Assembly (NCBI GenBank): GCA_945883755.1
Contig: CAMCXX010000002.1
Coordinates: 1-42,774 of the forward strand
DNA length: 42,774 nucleotides
Source of the DNA: Bifidobacterium breve
GTDB lineage: Bacteria; Actinomycetota; Actinomycetes; Nanopelagicales; Nanopelagicaceae
Direction of reading: 5' to 3'
Below are positions 7,741 through 15,538 of the stretch, one piece after another. The stretch's first letter is position 1; every line of letters begins with the position of its first letter. Made by a program: the position numbers and the translations under genes. The notes beneath the pieces were generated by a model. It was given only the letters and a program-made list of their open reading frames with translations, was not told where the DNA came from and made no database searches.

Positions 7741-8634
7741 ATGACAATCTCAGTTGAAGTATTTGATACACGGCACAATCAATTAGGTGAAGGTCCAACC
7801 TCATCTGGTCCCTCAAATAACCATGTGCAGTGGTGTGATATTTATGGCCATGAAATCAGATGGCGTGATCTAGTAACTGGTAAAACTGGTGAGTATAAAA
7901 CTGCTGAAGATGTTGGCTTTCAAATTCCACGCACTGTTGGTGGAGAGATACTAGGAACTGCAAACGGTCCAGTACTTCGTGATCTTGATGGAAAATTGCA
8001 CCTGCTGCCAACCCGCGAGGATGCTGATGGATTTAAAGATAAAAATGTTGTGCGTTGGAATGATGCAAAGGTTTCACCAACTGGTGAATTATTTTTAGGA
8101 TCGATGGCTTATGAGAATCAAAGCAATGAGGGAGCTTTCTACCGATTAAGCAAAGATGGAAAAAAACTAGATCGATTATTTGGCGAGGTCGGAATCTCTA
8201 ACGGTATGGATTGGAGCATCGATCAAACCCGAATGTTTTACATCGATACCTTAGCGATGAAGGTTGAAGTTTTTGATTACAACAATGGCCAAATCAGCAA
8301 CCGTCGAACATTGGTTGAGATAACTGATGGCATGGGTTATCCAGATGGCATGTGCGCAGATGCCGACGATAATATCTGGGTCGCCTTCTGGATGGGCTCT
8401 TGCGTTCGATCCTTTGATGGCAAAACTGGCAAGCAGCTTGCAGAGATTAAATTACCAACCCAGAAAATTACCTCATGTTGTTTTGCTGGTGAAAAGTTAG
8501 ATCAATTGATCATTACATCTGCGGTTGGAAATCCTGGCGAAGCGATTGATATGGATCAATTTCCACAAGCTGGCTTTCTATTTATTGCACAGCCAGGAGT
8601 TGTTGGTAAAAAAACAAATCTATTTGGTGCGTAA
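7741..8634 (+). CDS. SMP-30/gluconolactonase/LRE-family sugar lactonase
   Basis: A 297-residue six-bladed beta-propeller of the SMP-30/regucalcin family, which hydrolyses aldonolactones to the acids. Metal ligands match the family: Glu17 (LGEGP), Asn154 (GISNGMDW) and Asp202 (YPDGMC), with Arg105/Asn107 in the substrate pocket (RWNDAKV). No signal peptide, so it acts in the cytosol on the product of a sugar 1-dehydrogenase. It is placed directly after the permeases and before a KDG-type kinase, matching the second step of an Entner-Doudoroff-like oxidative route. The sugar specificity cannot be read off. Confidence 0.88.
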   Translation: MTISVEVFDTRHNQLGEGPTSSGPSNNHVQWCDIYGHEIRWRDLVTGKTGEYKTAEDVGFQIPRTVGGEILGTANGPVLRDLDGKLHLLPTREDADGFKDKNVVRWNDAKVSPTGELFLGSMAYENQSNEGAFYRLSKDGKKLDRLFGEVGISNGMDWSIDQTRMFYIDTLAMKVEVFDYNNGQISNRRTLVEITDGMGYPDGMCADADDNIWVAFWMGSCVRSFDGKTGKQLAEIKLPTQKITSCCFAGEKLDQLIITSAVGNPGEAIDMDQFPQAGFLFIAQPGVVGKKTNLFGA

Positions 8635-9564
8635 TTGAAGGTTGATCTCTTTACCTTTGGTGAGGCTCTTTCAGTATTTATCTCCAGCGATACAGATTCA
8701 GTATTAACCGCTACCAAGTATGAACGAGTAACTGCTGGGGCAGAGGTAAATGTGGCGGTGGCGCTAGCCAGACTTGGATTAAATGCTGAATACTTTTCTA
8801 GATTTGGTATGGATGAGTTAGGTGATGTAATGATCGCTGATATTGCTGCTGAAGGTGTTGCGGTTTCTACTGTAAAGCGAGTGCCATTTTTTACCGCTGC
8901 CATGGTTAGAAATCCTGGTAAGGATGCACCGGTAGGAATTAGTTATCTGCGCAAGGGATCGGCAGCATCAACAATTGAGCCAGCAGATATAACAGATCAG
9001 ATGATCTCATCTGCTCGCTGGGTGCACACAACAGGTATTACCTGCGCAATTTCAATGAGTGGCGCAGCTGCTGTAGCACACACTTTGTTGCGAGCAAAAG
9101 CGCTTGGGGTAAAGAGCAGCTTTGATTTAAATCTTCGGCGTAAATTATGGAGTGATGAAGATGCTGCAAAAACCTTAAATCCATTAGCCAGCAATGTTGA
9201 ATTTTTAATTGGTGGCGAAGGTGAGTATGAGGTTGTCTTTGGTAGCAAAGATGCTAAATCGGTATTAAAGGATGCAAATGATCGTGGCTGTGTAATTGCA
9301 GTAATGACTAATGGTGATCAGCCCCTCAGATACTCGATAAATGGTGAGTATGGTGAAGTTATTCCACCAAAGGTCATTGCAGTAGATCCAGTTGGTTCAG
9401 GAGATGCCTTTACTGGCGGCACTATCGCTGGCTTATTAAGTGGAATGGATCCATTAGCTGCCCTGCGTCAAGGAACTAGGTCTGGAGCATCTGTAGCAAG
9501 TATGTTTGGTGACTGGACTGGATTACCAACTGGAAGTGGAGGAGTGATTAATGAAAACCGTTGA
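8635..9564 (+). CDS. PfkB-family carbohydrate kinase, probable 2-keto-3-deoxy-sugar-acid kinase
   Basis: A 309-residue ribokinase/PfkB-fold kinase. The N-terminal FTFGEALSVF and AGAEVNVAVALARLG match 2-keto-3-deoxygluconate kinases, and the C-terminal signature DPVGSGDAFTGG carries the catalytic base Asp257. The TTG start at 8635 abuts the lactonase stop codon; no later start preserves the first beta strand. It overlaps the aldolase gene by 14 nt. A kinase followed immediately by a KDPG-aldolase-type gene strongly suggests that it phosphorylates a 2-keto-3-deoxy aldonate; gluconate versus galactonate stereochemistry is undecided. Confidence 0.88.
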   Translation: MKVDLFTFGEALSVFISSDTDSVLTATKYERVTAGAEVNVAVALARLGLNAEYFSRFGMDELGDVMIADIAAEGVAVSTVKRVPFFTAAMVRNPGKDAPVGISYLRKGSAASTIEPADITDQMISSARWVHTTGITCAISMSGAAAVAHTLLRAKALGVKSSFDLNLRRKLWSDEDAAKTLNPLASNVEFLIGGEGEYEVVFGSKDAKSVLKDANDRGCVIAVMTNGDQPLRYSINGEYGEVIPPKVIAVDPVGSGDAFTGGTIAGLLSGMDPLAALRQGTRSGASVASMFGDWTGLPTGSGGVINENR

Positions 9565-10168
9565 TGCACTTCTGAAACACAAAATTATGGGATTGGTTCG
9601 CTCAAATGATCAAGCAACGGGTCAAGCGATGGCAGAGGCTATGGTCAACGCTGGTATCCGCGCTATTGAAATAACATTAACAACACCTGGTGCATTAGAT
9701 ATTGTTGAGAAGATGTCACAGAATAAAGAGTTGACTGTTGGTGTAGGCACTGTAATCAGCAAAGAGGGTGTTAAGGGCGCTGAAAAAGCTGGTGCAAAGT
9801 TTATTGTTTCGCCAAATACCGATACCGATGTAATTGAAAAAACTAAGAGTTTAGATATGGTTTCTATGCCAGGTGTTGCAACTGCAACTGAGGTTGGCCG
9901 AGCGTTAAAAGCTGGCGCAGATATTTTAAAGTTATTTCCAGCTAGCACCTACGGTCCAGCACATTTAAGAGCGCTGCGTGATCCATATCCGGGTCAACTA
10001 TGGTGCCCAACCGGTGGCATATCTTTAGGAACTGTTGATGATTGGTTTGCTGCCGGTGCTAATTTAATTGGTTTAGGTGGGCCTTTAACAAAGGGCGGTG
10101 TAGGTAAAGTCAGTGAAAATGTAACCGCATTTTTAAATGCGGTGTCATCAGCGAGTAAGGCGGGTTAA
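9551..10168 (+). CDS. eda: KDPG/KDPGal aldolase family (2-keto-3-deoxy-6-phosphogluconate aldolase)
   Basis: A 205-residue class I aldolase of the Eda/DgoA family. The Schiff-base Lys127 is in ILKLFPAS and the general-base Glu40 in AIEITLT; VGVGTV, FIVSPNTD, MPGVATATE and PTGGI are the other family blocks. In E. coli Eda an Arg follows the Glu strand (TLRTE); here it is TLTTP, so phosphate or substrate contacts may differ. It should cleave the 6-phospho-2-keto-3-deoxy acid into pyruvate plus glyceraldehyde 3-phosphate. A GGAGG precedes the ATG inside the end of the kinase gene, supporting this start. Confidence 0.87.
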   Translation: MKTVDALLKHKIMGLVRSNDQATGQAMAEAMVNAGIRAIEITLTTPGALDIVEKMSQNKELTVGVGTVISKEGVKGAEKAGAKFIVSPNTDTDVIEKTKSLDMVSMPGVATATEVGRALKAGADILKLFPASTYGPAHLRALRDPYPGQLWCPTGGISLGTVDDWFAAGANLIGLGGPLTKGGVGKVSENVTAFLNAVSSASKAG

Positions 10169-10173
10169 TTACT

Positions 10174-10923
10174 ATGAAATTAAAAGGTCATCATATTTTT
10201 GTTACAGGTGGCGCGAAGGGTATTGGCGAAGCGATTGTTCGTGATTGCCTGAAAGAGGGCGCCAAGATCTCCTTTGTAGATATTGATGTTGCATCGGGTG
10301 AAAAATTAGCCGCAGAACTTGGTTCATCAGTTAAATTTATAAAGGCTAGTGTTGCAAAATTTGCTGAACTTTCTAAAGCTTTTAACGAAGCAACAATCGC
10401 CTTTGGTGAGGTAACAGGTGTGGTTAATAACGCTGGCGTTAACTCTCACGCCGATCCAGTAACCATGAGTGATAAAGAGTGGGATGATTTTTTTGATGTT
10501 GATATGAAGCCGGTTTGGTTAACGGCAAAGCTAGCCCTTCCAGCGATGCGCAAGGCGGGCAAAGGATCGATTGTAAATATCTGTTCAATTCATGGACGTC
10601 TGACCTACCCAGGATTTTTTCCATATGGCGCTGCAAAATCAGCGGTTCTTGGATTAACTCGAAATTTAGCGCTTGATGAAGGAAAGTATCAGATTCGAGT
10701 AAATGCGGTATCTCCTGGTTACATTCTTACCGATCTAACTAAAGGTTGGTTAAGTGCAGAGGCTGGTCGCACTGAACGTGCTACCTCAATTCAGCCAATG
10801 GGCAGAATGGGTGAGCCGGAGGAGGTTGCCAAGGTAGTTACATTTTTATTATCTGATAAATCTACATATGTAAGTGGATCTGATTGGGCTGTTGATGGCG
10901 GATTAGGAGCACGATCAGCATGA
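10174..10923 (+). CDS. SDR-family dehydrogenase, candidate sugar 1-dehydrogenase (tandem copy 1)
   Basis: A 249-residue classical SDR with TGGAKGIG near the N-terminus, VNNAG mid-protein, catalytic Ser in NICSIHG and Tyr-x-x-x-Lys in FPYGAAK. The second beta strand ends SFVDID; the acidic residue there favours NAD over NADP. It is placed after the aldolase gene and overlaps the next SDR by four bases. In an oxidative sugar route such a protein could be the aldose 1-dehydrogenase that feeds the lactonase, or a dehydrogenase on the keto-deoxy acid. It is clearly related along its length to the following SDR. Confidence 0.88.
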   Translation: MKLKGHHIFVTGGAKGIGEAIVRDCLKEGAKISFVDIDVASGEKLAAELGSSVKFIKASVAKFAELSKAFNEATIAFGEVTGVVNNAGVNSHADPVTMSDKEWDDFFDVDMKPVWLTAKLALPAMRKAGKGSIVNICSIHGRLTYPGFFPYGAAKSAVLGLTRNLALDEGKYQIRVNAVSPGYILTDLTKGWLSAEAGRTERATSIQPMGRMGEPEEVAKVVTFLLSDKSTYVSGSDWAVDGGLGARSA

Positions 10924-11678
10924 TTCTAAATGGCGAACATTTATTTGTAACTGGTGGGGCAGCTGGAATCGGTGAAGCGATTGTAATTGGTGGCGCTAAA
11001 GAGGGTGCCAAAGTCTCCTTTGTTGATATAGATGATGCCAAATCCCTAGCTCTGGTTGAGAAGTTAAGTAAAGAGGGCTTTCAAGTTCAGTATCAACATG
11101 CTGATGTTACAAATTATGAAAACTTTGAAAGCGCTTATAAGAAATTAACCTCAACCTATGGTGATGTAACAGTTGCCGTCTCAAATGCAGGACGTAACTC
11201 TTACGCCGATCCTGTTGAGTATCAAGAGGAGGAGTGGAACTCATTTTTTGCACTTGATTTGAAATCTAGTTGGTACGTTGCCAAGTTATGTTTGCCAGCG
11301 ATGCGTAAATCAAAGTACGGCTCAATTGTAAATATCTCATCAATTCATGGCCGAATGTCTCGTCCAAACTTTTTCCCATACTCTGCTGCTAAGGGCGGCA
11401 TCGTAGGTTTATCTCGCAACCTGGCTCTTGATGAGGGCAAGAATGGCATTCGAGTTAACTCAGTCTCTCCCGGAACAACTGCCACACCATTATTGAAAAG
11501 CTATATGGCGACATTTCCAGATGAGAAAGCACATGCCTTATCAGTTGCACCTAATGGTCGATTTGGAAGCCCTGAAGAGATTGCAAATGTTATTTTGTTT
11601 ACGCTTTCAAAGGATGCATCCTTTATCAATGGCGCTGACCTAATGGTTGATGGCGCGCTTCACTCGCGCTACGCCTAA
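10920..11678 (+). CDS. SDR-family dehydrogenase (tandem copy 2)
   Basis: A 252-residue classical SDR beginning at an ATGA overlap with copy 1. Motifs are TGGAAGIG, SFVDIDDA (NAD-type acidic residue), SNAGRNSYADPV, Ser in NISSIHG and catalytic Tyr/Lys in FPYSAAKGG. Shared blocks with copy 1 (GEAIV, KEGAK, NLALDEGK, IRVNSVSPG) indicate tandem duplication followed by divergence. The NNAG motif is changed to SNAG here. The stop lies at 11678, and the convergent lactate dehydrogenase gene ends at 11679 with no gap. It probably acts on a related but different hydroxyl in the same pathway. Confidence 0.87.
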   Translation: MILNGEHLFVTGGAAGIGEAIVIGGAKEGAKVSFVDIDDAKSLALVEKLSKEGFQVQYQHADVTNYENFESAYKKLTSTYGDVTVAVSNAGRNSYADPVEYQEEEWNSFFALDLKSSWYVAKLCLPAMRKSKYGSIVNISSIHGRMSRPNFFPYSAAKGGIVGLSRNLALDEGKNGIRVNSVSPGTTATPLLKSYMATFPDEKAHALSVAPNGRFGSPEEIANVILFTLSKDASFINGADLMVDGALHSRYA

Positions 11679-12899
11679 TTACTTTCTTAGGGTTACAAAC
11701 TCCGGCGTAAGTTCTGCGATATTTCGCGCACCCATTAACTTCATAGCGGTCTCCATCTCAAAGCGCAATGTATCTACCACCTTTTGCACACCCGCACGGC
11801 CCGCTGCCATCGCACCGTAAAGATAAGCACGTCCAATCAGAACTGCATCTGCACCAAGGGCAATAGCAGCAAGAACATCAGCACCACTCATTACTGCGCC
11901 ATCAATAAAGATTTGTGTGCCTTTACCTTTTTTACCAACTGCCTTACGAATTTCTGGCAAAATCTCAAGCGGGACCACTGATTTATCTAATTGCCGTCCA
12001 CCATGATTTGAAATAATAATTGCATCAACGCCAATTTTGGCTAACTGCTTGGCATCCTCAACTGATTGAATGCCTTTGATTATCAACTTACCCTGCCAGA
12101 CCGAGCGTAGCCACTTCACATCTGCAAAGGTGACCGCCGGATCAAAGACGGTAGCTGCAATTTCAGATAAAGGTTTGTTGAAGTTACGAAAGGTTGCAAA
12201 CTCAAGCGGGGCGGTGGTTAGCAAATTAGCCCACCATCTTGGCTTTAGCGCCATATCAAAAAATGTTTTTAAACCGATCTTTGGTGGAACTGTTAAGCCA
12301 TTTCGAATATCCCGCCATTTGATGCCACCCACAGCTGTGTCGACGGTGAGAATCAAGCCTTCAAAGCCAGCATCCTTTGCACCATATATAAATTGAAGTG
12401 ATTGATTGCGATCCCGCCATAAGTAAAGTTGAAACCAACGTCGAACGCCAGGAACCTGATCTGCGATCTCTTGGGATGAGGTAGTTCCCATAGTCGAAAG
12501 TGAGTAGATTAAATTATTCTCTTCGCAAACCTTGGCCACCATTGGCTCACCTTCATAATGCATCATTCTGGTATAGCCAGTGGGAGCAAAAATTATAGGG
12601 AGCGCAGAATCTTGTCCGACAATTCTGGTTGTTAAATCTACTTTAGAGACATCACGTAGGACTCGAGCATTAAATTGCACATTTGAAAAAACTTCAGCCG
12701 AACGCTTGTATGAGATCTCATCATTGGCGCCACCATCCACATAATCAAAGACCGCTTTTGGCACACGCTTGCTAGCTAGAACTCGAAGCTCAGCAAGGTT
12801 GACCGTTTTTTTTAACTTGCGATCTTGAAGGGGAAATTTAGGAAGGGACCAGCCCAGAAGTGGTTTGATATTTTTCCATCTTGGGAATTGTCTTTTCAC
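11679..12899 (-). CDS. lldD: FMN-dependent alpha-hydroxy-acid dehydrogenase (L-lactate dehydrogenase type)
   Basis: A 406-residue protein of the FMN-dependent 2-hydroxy-acid oxidase/dehydrogenase family. It shows DYVDGGANDE near residue 52, the flavin and substrate blocks FAPTGYTRM, QLYLWRDR and LTVDTAVGG, and the active-site signature SNHGGRQLD, followed by IFIDGAVMSGADVLAAIALGA. Closest in layout to LldD, oxidising L-lactate to pyruvate and passing electrons to the membrane quinone pool, but other 2-hydroxy acids such as glycolate are possible. It starts at GTG 12899; a -10-like TACACT 6 nt upstream and no ribosome-binding site suggest a leaderless mRNA. It sits between the two sugar importers. 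Confidence 0.88.
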   Translation of the reverse strand: MKRQFPRWKNIKPLLGWSLPKFPLQDRKLKKTVNLAELRVLASKRVPKAVFDYVDGGANDEISYKRSAEVFSNVQFNARVLRDVSKVDLTTRIVGQDSALPIIFAPTGYTRMMHYEGEPMVAKVCEENNLIYSLSTMGTTSSQEIADQVPGVRRWFQLYLWRDRNQSLQFIYGAKDAGFEGLILTVDTAVGGIKWRDIRNGLTVPPKIGLKTFFDMALKPRWWANLLTTAPLEFATFRNFNKPLSEIAATVFDPAVTFADVKWLRSVWQGKLIIKGIQSVEDAKQLAKIGVDAIIISNHGGRQLDKSVVPLEILPEIRKAVGKKGKGTQIFIDGAVMSGADVLAAIALGADAVLIGRAYLYGAMAAGRAGVQKVVDTLRFEMETAMKLMGARNIAELTPEFVTLRK

Positions 12900-12905
12900 T
12901 TCGAA

Positions 12906-12911
12906 AGTGTA
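12906..12911 (-). promoter_or_regulatory. -10 box of a probable leaderless lldD promoter
   Basis: Leftward TACACT lies 6 nt before the GTG start at 12899. No Shine-Dalgarno sequence is present in between. A convincing -35 is not seen. Confidence 0.4.
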
Positions 12912-13007
12912 AGCGAAGCAATCTCATTTGGCCCAACCGATGCGGCAACTAGTGCTTTCGATTAAGGAATACAACTGAAACTAGAAAATTACAAAGTTCC
13001 ATTAATC

Positions 13008-13045
13008 ATTAGGTTCCAGGAAGAGACTCAATCCCAGAACCTAAT
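13008..13045. promoter_or_regulatory. inverted repeat in the lldD/importer-2 intergenic region
   Basis: ATTAGGTTC (13008-13016) and GAACCTAAT (13037-13045) are perfect 9-bp inverted arms separated by 20 bp, with GG/CC pairing possible slightly further in. The element lies between the divergent lldD and second binding-protein genes, in a 439-bp stretch (12900-13338) with no convincing gene. It could be a paired operator site or an RNA stem; there is no T-run after it, so it is not a terminator. Confidence 0.4.
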
Positions 13046-13154
13046 CGCACCATACGGTTTAATGCCGAAGCTACTGCTAGATAATTTGAGGCGAAAACAA
13101 CAGCCCTTTAGACTCATAGGGCCGGTAGGCCTCCTTAGGACTTGATGGAGCTAT

Positions 13155-13185
13155 GCCCAAACTGAGAAATGGGCTGAATTTCTCA
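13155..13185 (+). promoter_or_regulatory. two overlapping, mutually exclusive stem-loops upstream of importer 2
   Basis: Stem A pairs GCCCA (13155-13159) with TGGGC (13170-13174). Stem B pairs TGAGAAAT (13163-13170) with ATTTCTCA (13178-13185), 8 bp with a 7-nt loop. Both use bases 13163-13174, so only one can form. A second TGAGA follows at 13191. The best promoter seen lies downstream of this, so the element may instead act as DNA, or belong to a longer transcript. Confidence 0.35.
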
Positions 13186-13246
13186 TATTTTGAGATATTT
13201 TGATAAGGCGATGATCATTTATGGCAAAAAAACTGCTCAATTTTTA

Positions 13247-13275
13247 TAGTCATAAGGTATGAAAATCGTTATGAT
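13247..13275 (+). promoter_or_regulatory. putative promoter for the second sugar importer
   Basis: TAGTCA (13247-13252) and TATGAT (13270-13275) are separated by 17 bp and match the consensus at four and five positions. A 6-bp inverted repeat, TCATAA/TTATGA (13250-13255, 13269-13274), overlaps both boxes and could be the operator of a repressor. The transcript would carry a leader of about 55 nt with an AAGGAGAG ribosome-binding site before the ATG at 13339. Confidence 0.5.
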
Positions 13276-13338
13276 TCAAATCACGGGCTATCAATTAAAT
13301 CAATTAATTGCCAAGCCACCGCTTAATTAAGGAGAGAT

Positions 13339-14589
13339 ATGAAAGCTAAGAAAATCATTAGCGTGATTTCAAGTTCTGTATTAGCACTTGGATTGGTAAC
13401 CATTCCAGTATCCATTGCTCATGCAAAACCCGTAGAAATCACCTACTCAAACTGGCAGTTCGCTGAGCCAGGTCGTGGCGAAGCACTTCAGAAATTAATT
13501 GATGAATATAATTCAAGTCAAACAAAGATTAAAGTAAAATCAATTTCCTACCCGTACGCAAGTTATTCAACTACCATCTTGACTCAACTTGGCGCACGGT
13601 CCGGGCCTGACGTTGTAAATTTTGACTACGACGTTTTCTTAAGAGCTAACCAGGCTCGATTGGTTTCTGCATTGCCAGCAATCAAAGCTCCAAAAGCTGG
13701 ATTTGCTTCATATGATAAGAACTACATCAAGTCCGGTAAGCGATACGGCGTAACTTGGCAAAGCACCGGCTACTCTCTTATTTGCAATAAGAAATTACTA
13801 GCCGCTGCTAACCTTACTTGTCCAAAAACTTACGATGATTTCAAGGCAGCAGCAGCTGCTACTACAAATGGAACCACTCAATACGGTTTTGCATTTAGAA
13901 ATACAATGACTCAAACCAGCGGATGGTGGTTCGACCTAAGTAACTTCGTCTTCGGTTTCGGTGGTCGTTGGACAGATGCAAAAGGTAATCCAACAATTAA
14001 CTCTGCCCTAGTGCAAAAAGCTGTAACTGAGTACAAGGACTTCTTTGACAAGAAGTACATTCCTCAGGGACTAACTGCGACTGAATACCGTCGTTTGTTC
14101 TGGGAAGAGAAAATTGCTATGACCCTTGATAATGGATCTTTGCCAACAGTTTATACAACAGGCAATCCAGCTATTAAGGATAATCTTGTGATTGAAAAAT
14201 CTCCTTTCCCTAAGGATGCAAACGCTCAAATCTTGATCGGCACCCATATCAATGCAAATAGTAAGAAGCAAAAAGAGGCTGCAGCATTTATAAGCTGGCT
14301 AGTCACCGATGCTACTCAAGCAAAGATTATGGAAGCTATGACTGCGGAGGCTGCTGCTACTAAAAAAGCTCCACCACCAGCACTTGTAGCAAGAGCACCT
14401 TGGCTAAAGGATTTCCAAAAATATGCACCAAACGGGATTTTGGTTCTTCCTCAAGGCGCTGAACTAGCGACTGAAGAGATCAGAACCATTGTTCTCACCC
14501 AAGTTGACAAAATGCTTCGATCTGGAGTTTCAGTGAAGGATGGACTCGACGCGGCGCAAAAATCAGTAAAGGAACTCCTAGGTAAGTAA
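13339..14589 (+). CDS. sugar ABC transporter substrate-binding protein without lipobox
   Basis: A 416-residue family-1 solute-binding protein (MalE-like). The N-terminus has basic residues, a hydrophobic core and a signal-peptidase-I-like AHA|K site near residue 29, but no lipobox cysteine, unlike the first binding protein. The mature start, VEITYSNWQFAEPGRGEAL, resembles MalE-like oligosaccharide or glycoside binders. A strong AAGGAGAG precedes the ATG. It is followed by a perfect terminator hairpin and two permease genes. The ligand is unknown; neighbours (P450, enolase-superfamily gene) give only weak hints. If monoderm, the cell would need another way of retaining this protein. Confidence 0.87.
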   Translation: MKAKKIISVISSSVLALGLVTIPVSIAHAKPVEITYSNWQFAEPGRGEALQKLIDEYNSSQTKIKVKSISYPYASYSTTILTQLGARSGPDVVNFDYDVFLRANQARLVSALPAIKAPKAGFASYDKNYIKSGKRYGVTWQSTGYSLICNKKLLAAANLTCPKTYDDFKAAAAATTNGTTQYGFAFRNTMTQTSGWWFDLSNFVFGFGGRWTDAKGNPTINSALVQKAVTEYKDFFDKKYIPQGLTATEYRRLFWEEKIAMTLDNGSLPTVYTTGNPAIKDNLVIEKSPFPKDANAQILIGTHINANSKKQKEAAAFISWLVTDATQAKIMEAMTAEAAATKKAPPPALVARAPWLKDFQKYAPNGILVLPQGAELATEEIRTIVLTQVDKMLRSGVSVKDGLDAAQKSVKELLGK

Positions 14590-14600
14590 GTAAGAAAAAC

Positions 14601-14637
14601 TAAGGTGGGGTATTGAAAAATACCCCACCTTATTTCT
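14601..14637 (+). terminator. Rho-independent terminator/attenuator after the second binding-protein gene
   Basis: A perfect 14-bp stem (14601-14614 with 14619-14632) closes a GAAA tetraloop and is followed by TTTCT. As in the first importer, it separates the binding-protein gene from the permeases. Confidence 0.9.
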
Positions 14638-14656
14638 AGTCAGAGAGGTTGGTATC

Positions 14657-15538
14657 TTGAGAGTTTCACCGAAGTTAACCAATTGGTTTCTGCTTGGACC
14701 AGCATTCTTTTTCTTAGCAATAATTTTAGGTTTTCCACTATTACGAGGACTCCAACTCAGCTTTACTGAGACAAACACTCTCAATCCAAATGAAAGTACA
14801 TATGTTGGCCTAGATAACTACACAAATCTTTTTTCCTCTTCAAGTTTTTTGCCTGCTTTAATGGTAACCATTACTTATGCATCATTGGCTGTAATCGGAG
14901 CTTTAATTGTTGGAATGACTACTGCATTGATAATGAATCGCACCGCTGCCTCAAAATTTTGGGTGAGAACCTTTGTCACATTGCCTTGGGCCGCCCCTCC
15001 TGTAGCCGTTGCGCTGATCTTTTTGTGGATATTTAATCCACAAAATGGTGTTGCAAACTATGCATTGCGGGTTCTGGGTCTAGGAGGGAATGGAACTCAG
15101 TGGTTTAGTAACCCATCCTTAGCTATGCCAGCGCTTTTAGCTGTCACAATCTGGATGACTTTCCCATTAACAAGTTTAATTTTTTTAGCTGCACTTCAGT
15201 CAGTTCCAAAGGAGCTCAGTGAATCTGCCATGATTGATGGTGCCTCATCTCGAAAAATTCTTTGGCACGTTACTTTTCCGATTATTAAGCCAACCATTTA
15301 TGTAATGACACTTCTACTCTCTATTTGGGCGTTGAGACGTTTTGATATTATTTGGATTCTTACCGAAGGTGGGCCAGTTGAGAAAACAACTACCCTGGTT
15401 ATTAAGTTATACCGAGAGGCTTTCTCATACTCCCGGTTGGGTTCTTCAGCTGCCATTGGAATGATCGGTTTCGTATTCTCAGTCCTGCTTACTTTCTTTT
15501 ACTTCAAAGCTAATAAAAAAGCAGAAGAGGCGATGTAA
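14657..15538 (+). CDS. sugar ABC transporter permease, MalF type (importer 2)
   Basis: A 293-residue membrane permease with about six hydrophobic helices. The EAA-type loop reads ESAMIDGASSRKILWHVTFP near residue 191. The TTG start at 14657 follows an AGAGG-like site 7-8 nt upstream, and no later start keeps the first helix intact. Its stop codon overlaps the next ATG by one base. It is the partner of the following MalG-type permease. No ATPase is nearby. Confidence 0.88.
   Translation: MRVSPKLTNWFLLGPAFFFLAIILGFPLLRGLQLSFTETNTLNPNESTYVGLDNYTNLFSSSSFLPALMVTITYASLAVIGALIVGMTTALIMNRTAASKFWVRTFVTLPWAAPPVAVALIFLWIFNPQNGVANYALRVLGLGGNGTQWFSNPSLAMPALLAVTIWMTFPLTSLIFLAALQSVPKELSESAMIDGASSRKILWHVTFPIIKPTIYVMTLLLSIWALRRFDIIWILTEGGPVEKTTTLVIKLYREAFSYSRLGSSAAIGMIGFVFSVLLTFFYFKANKKAEEAM

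Noticed and set aside
12912-12964. Short frame ending in SEAISFGPTDAATSAFD that looks like a protein C-terminus beside lldD
   Set aside because: It has no start codon outside the antisense of lldD, no recognisable family and no upstream coding body; most likely chance.
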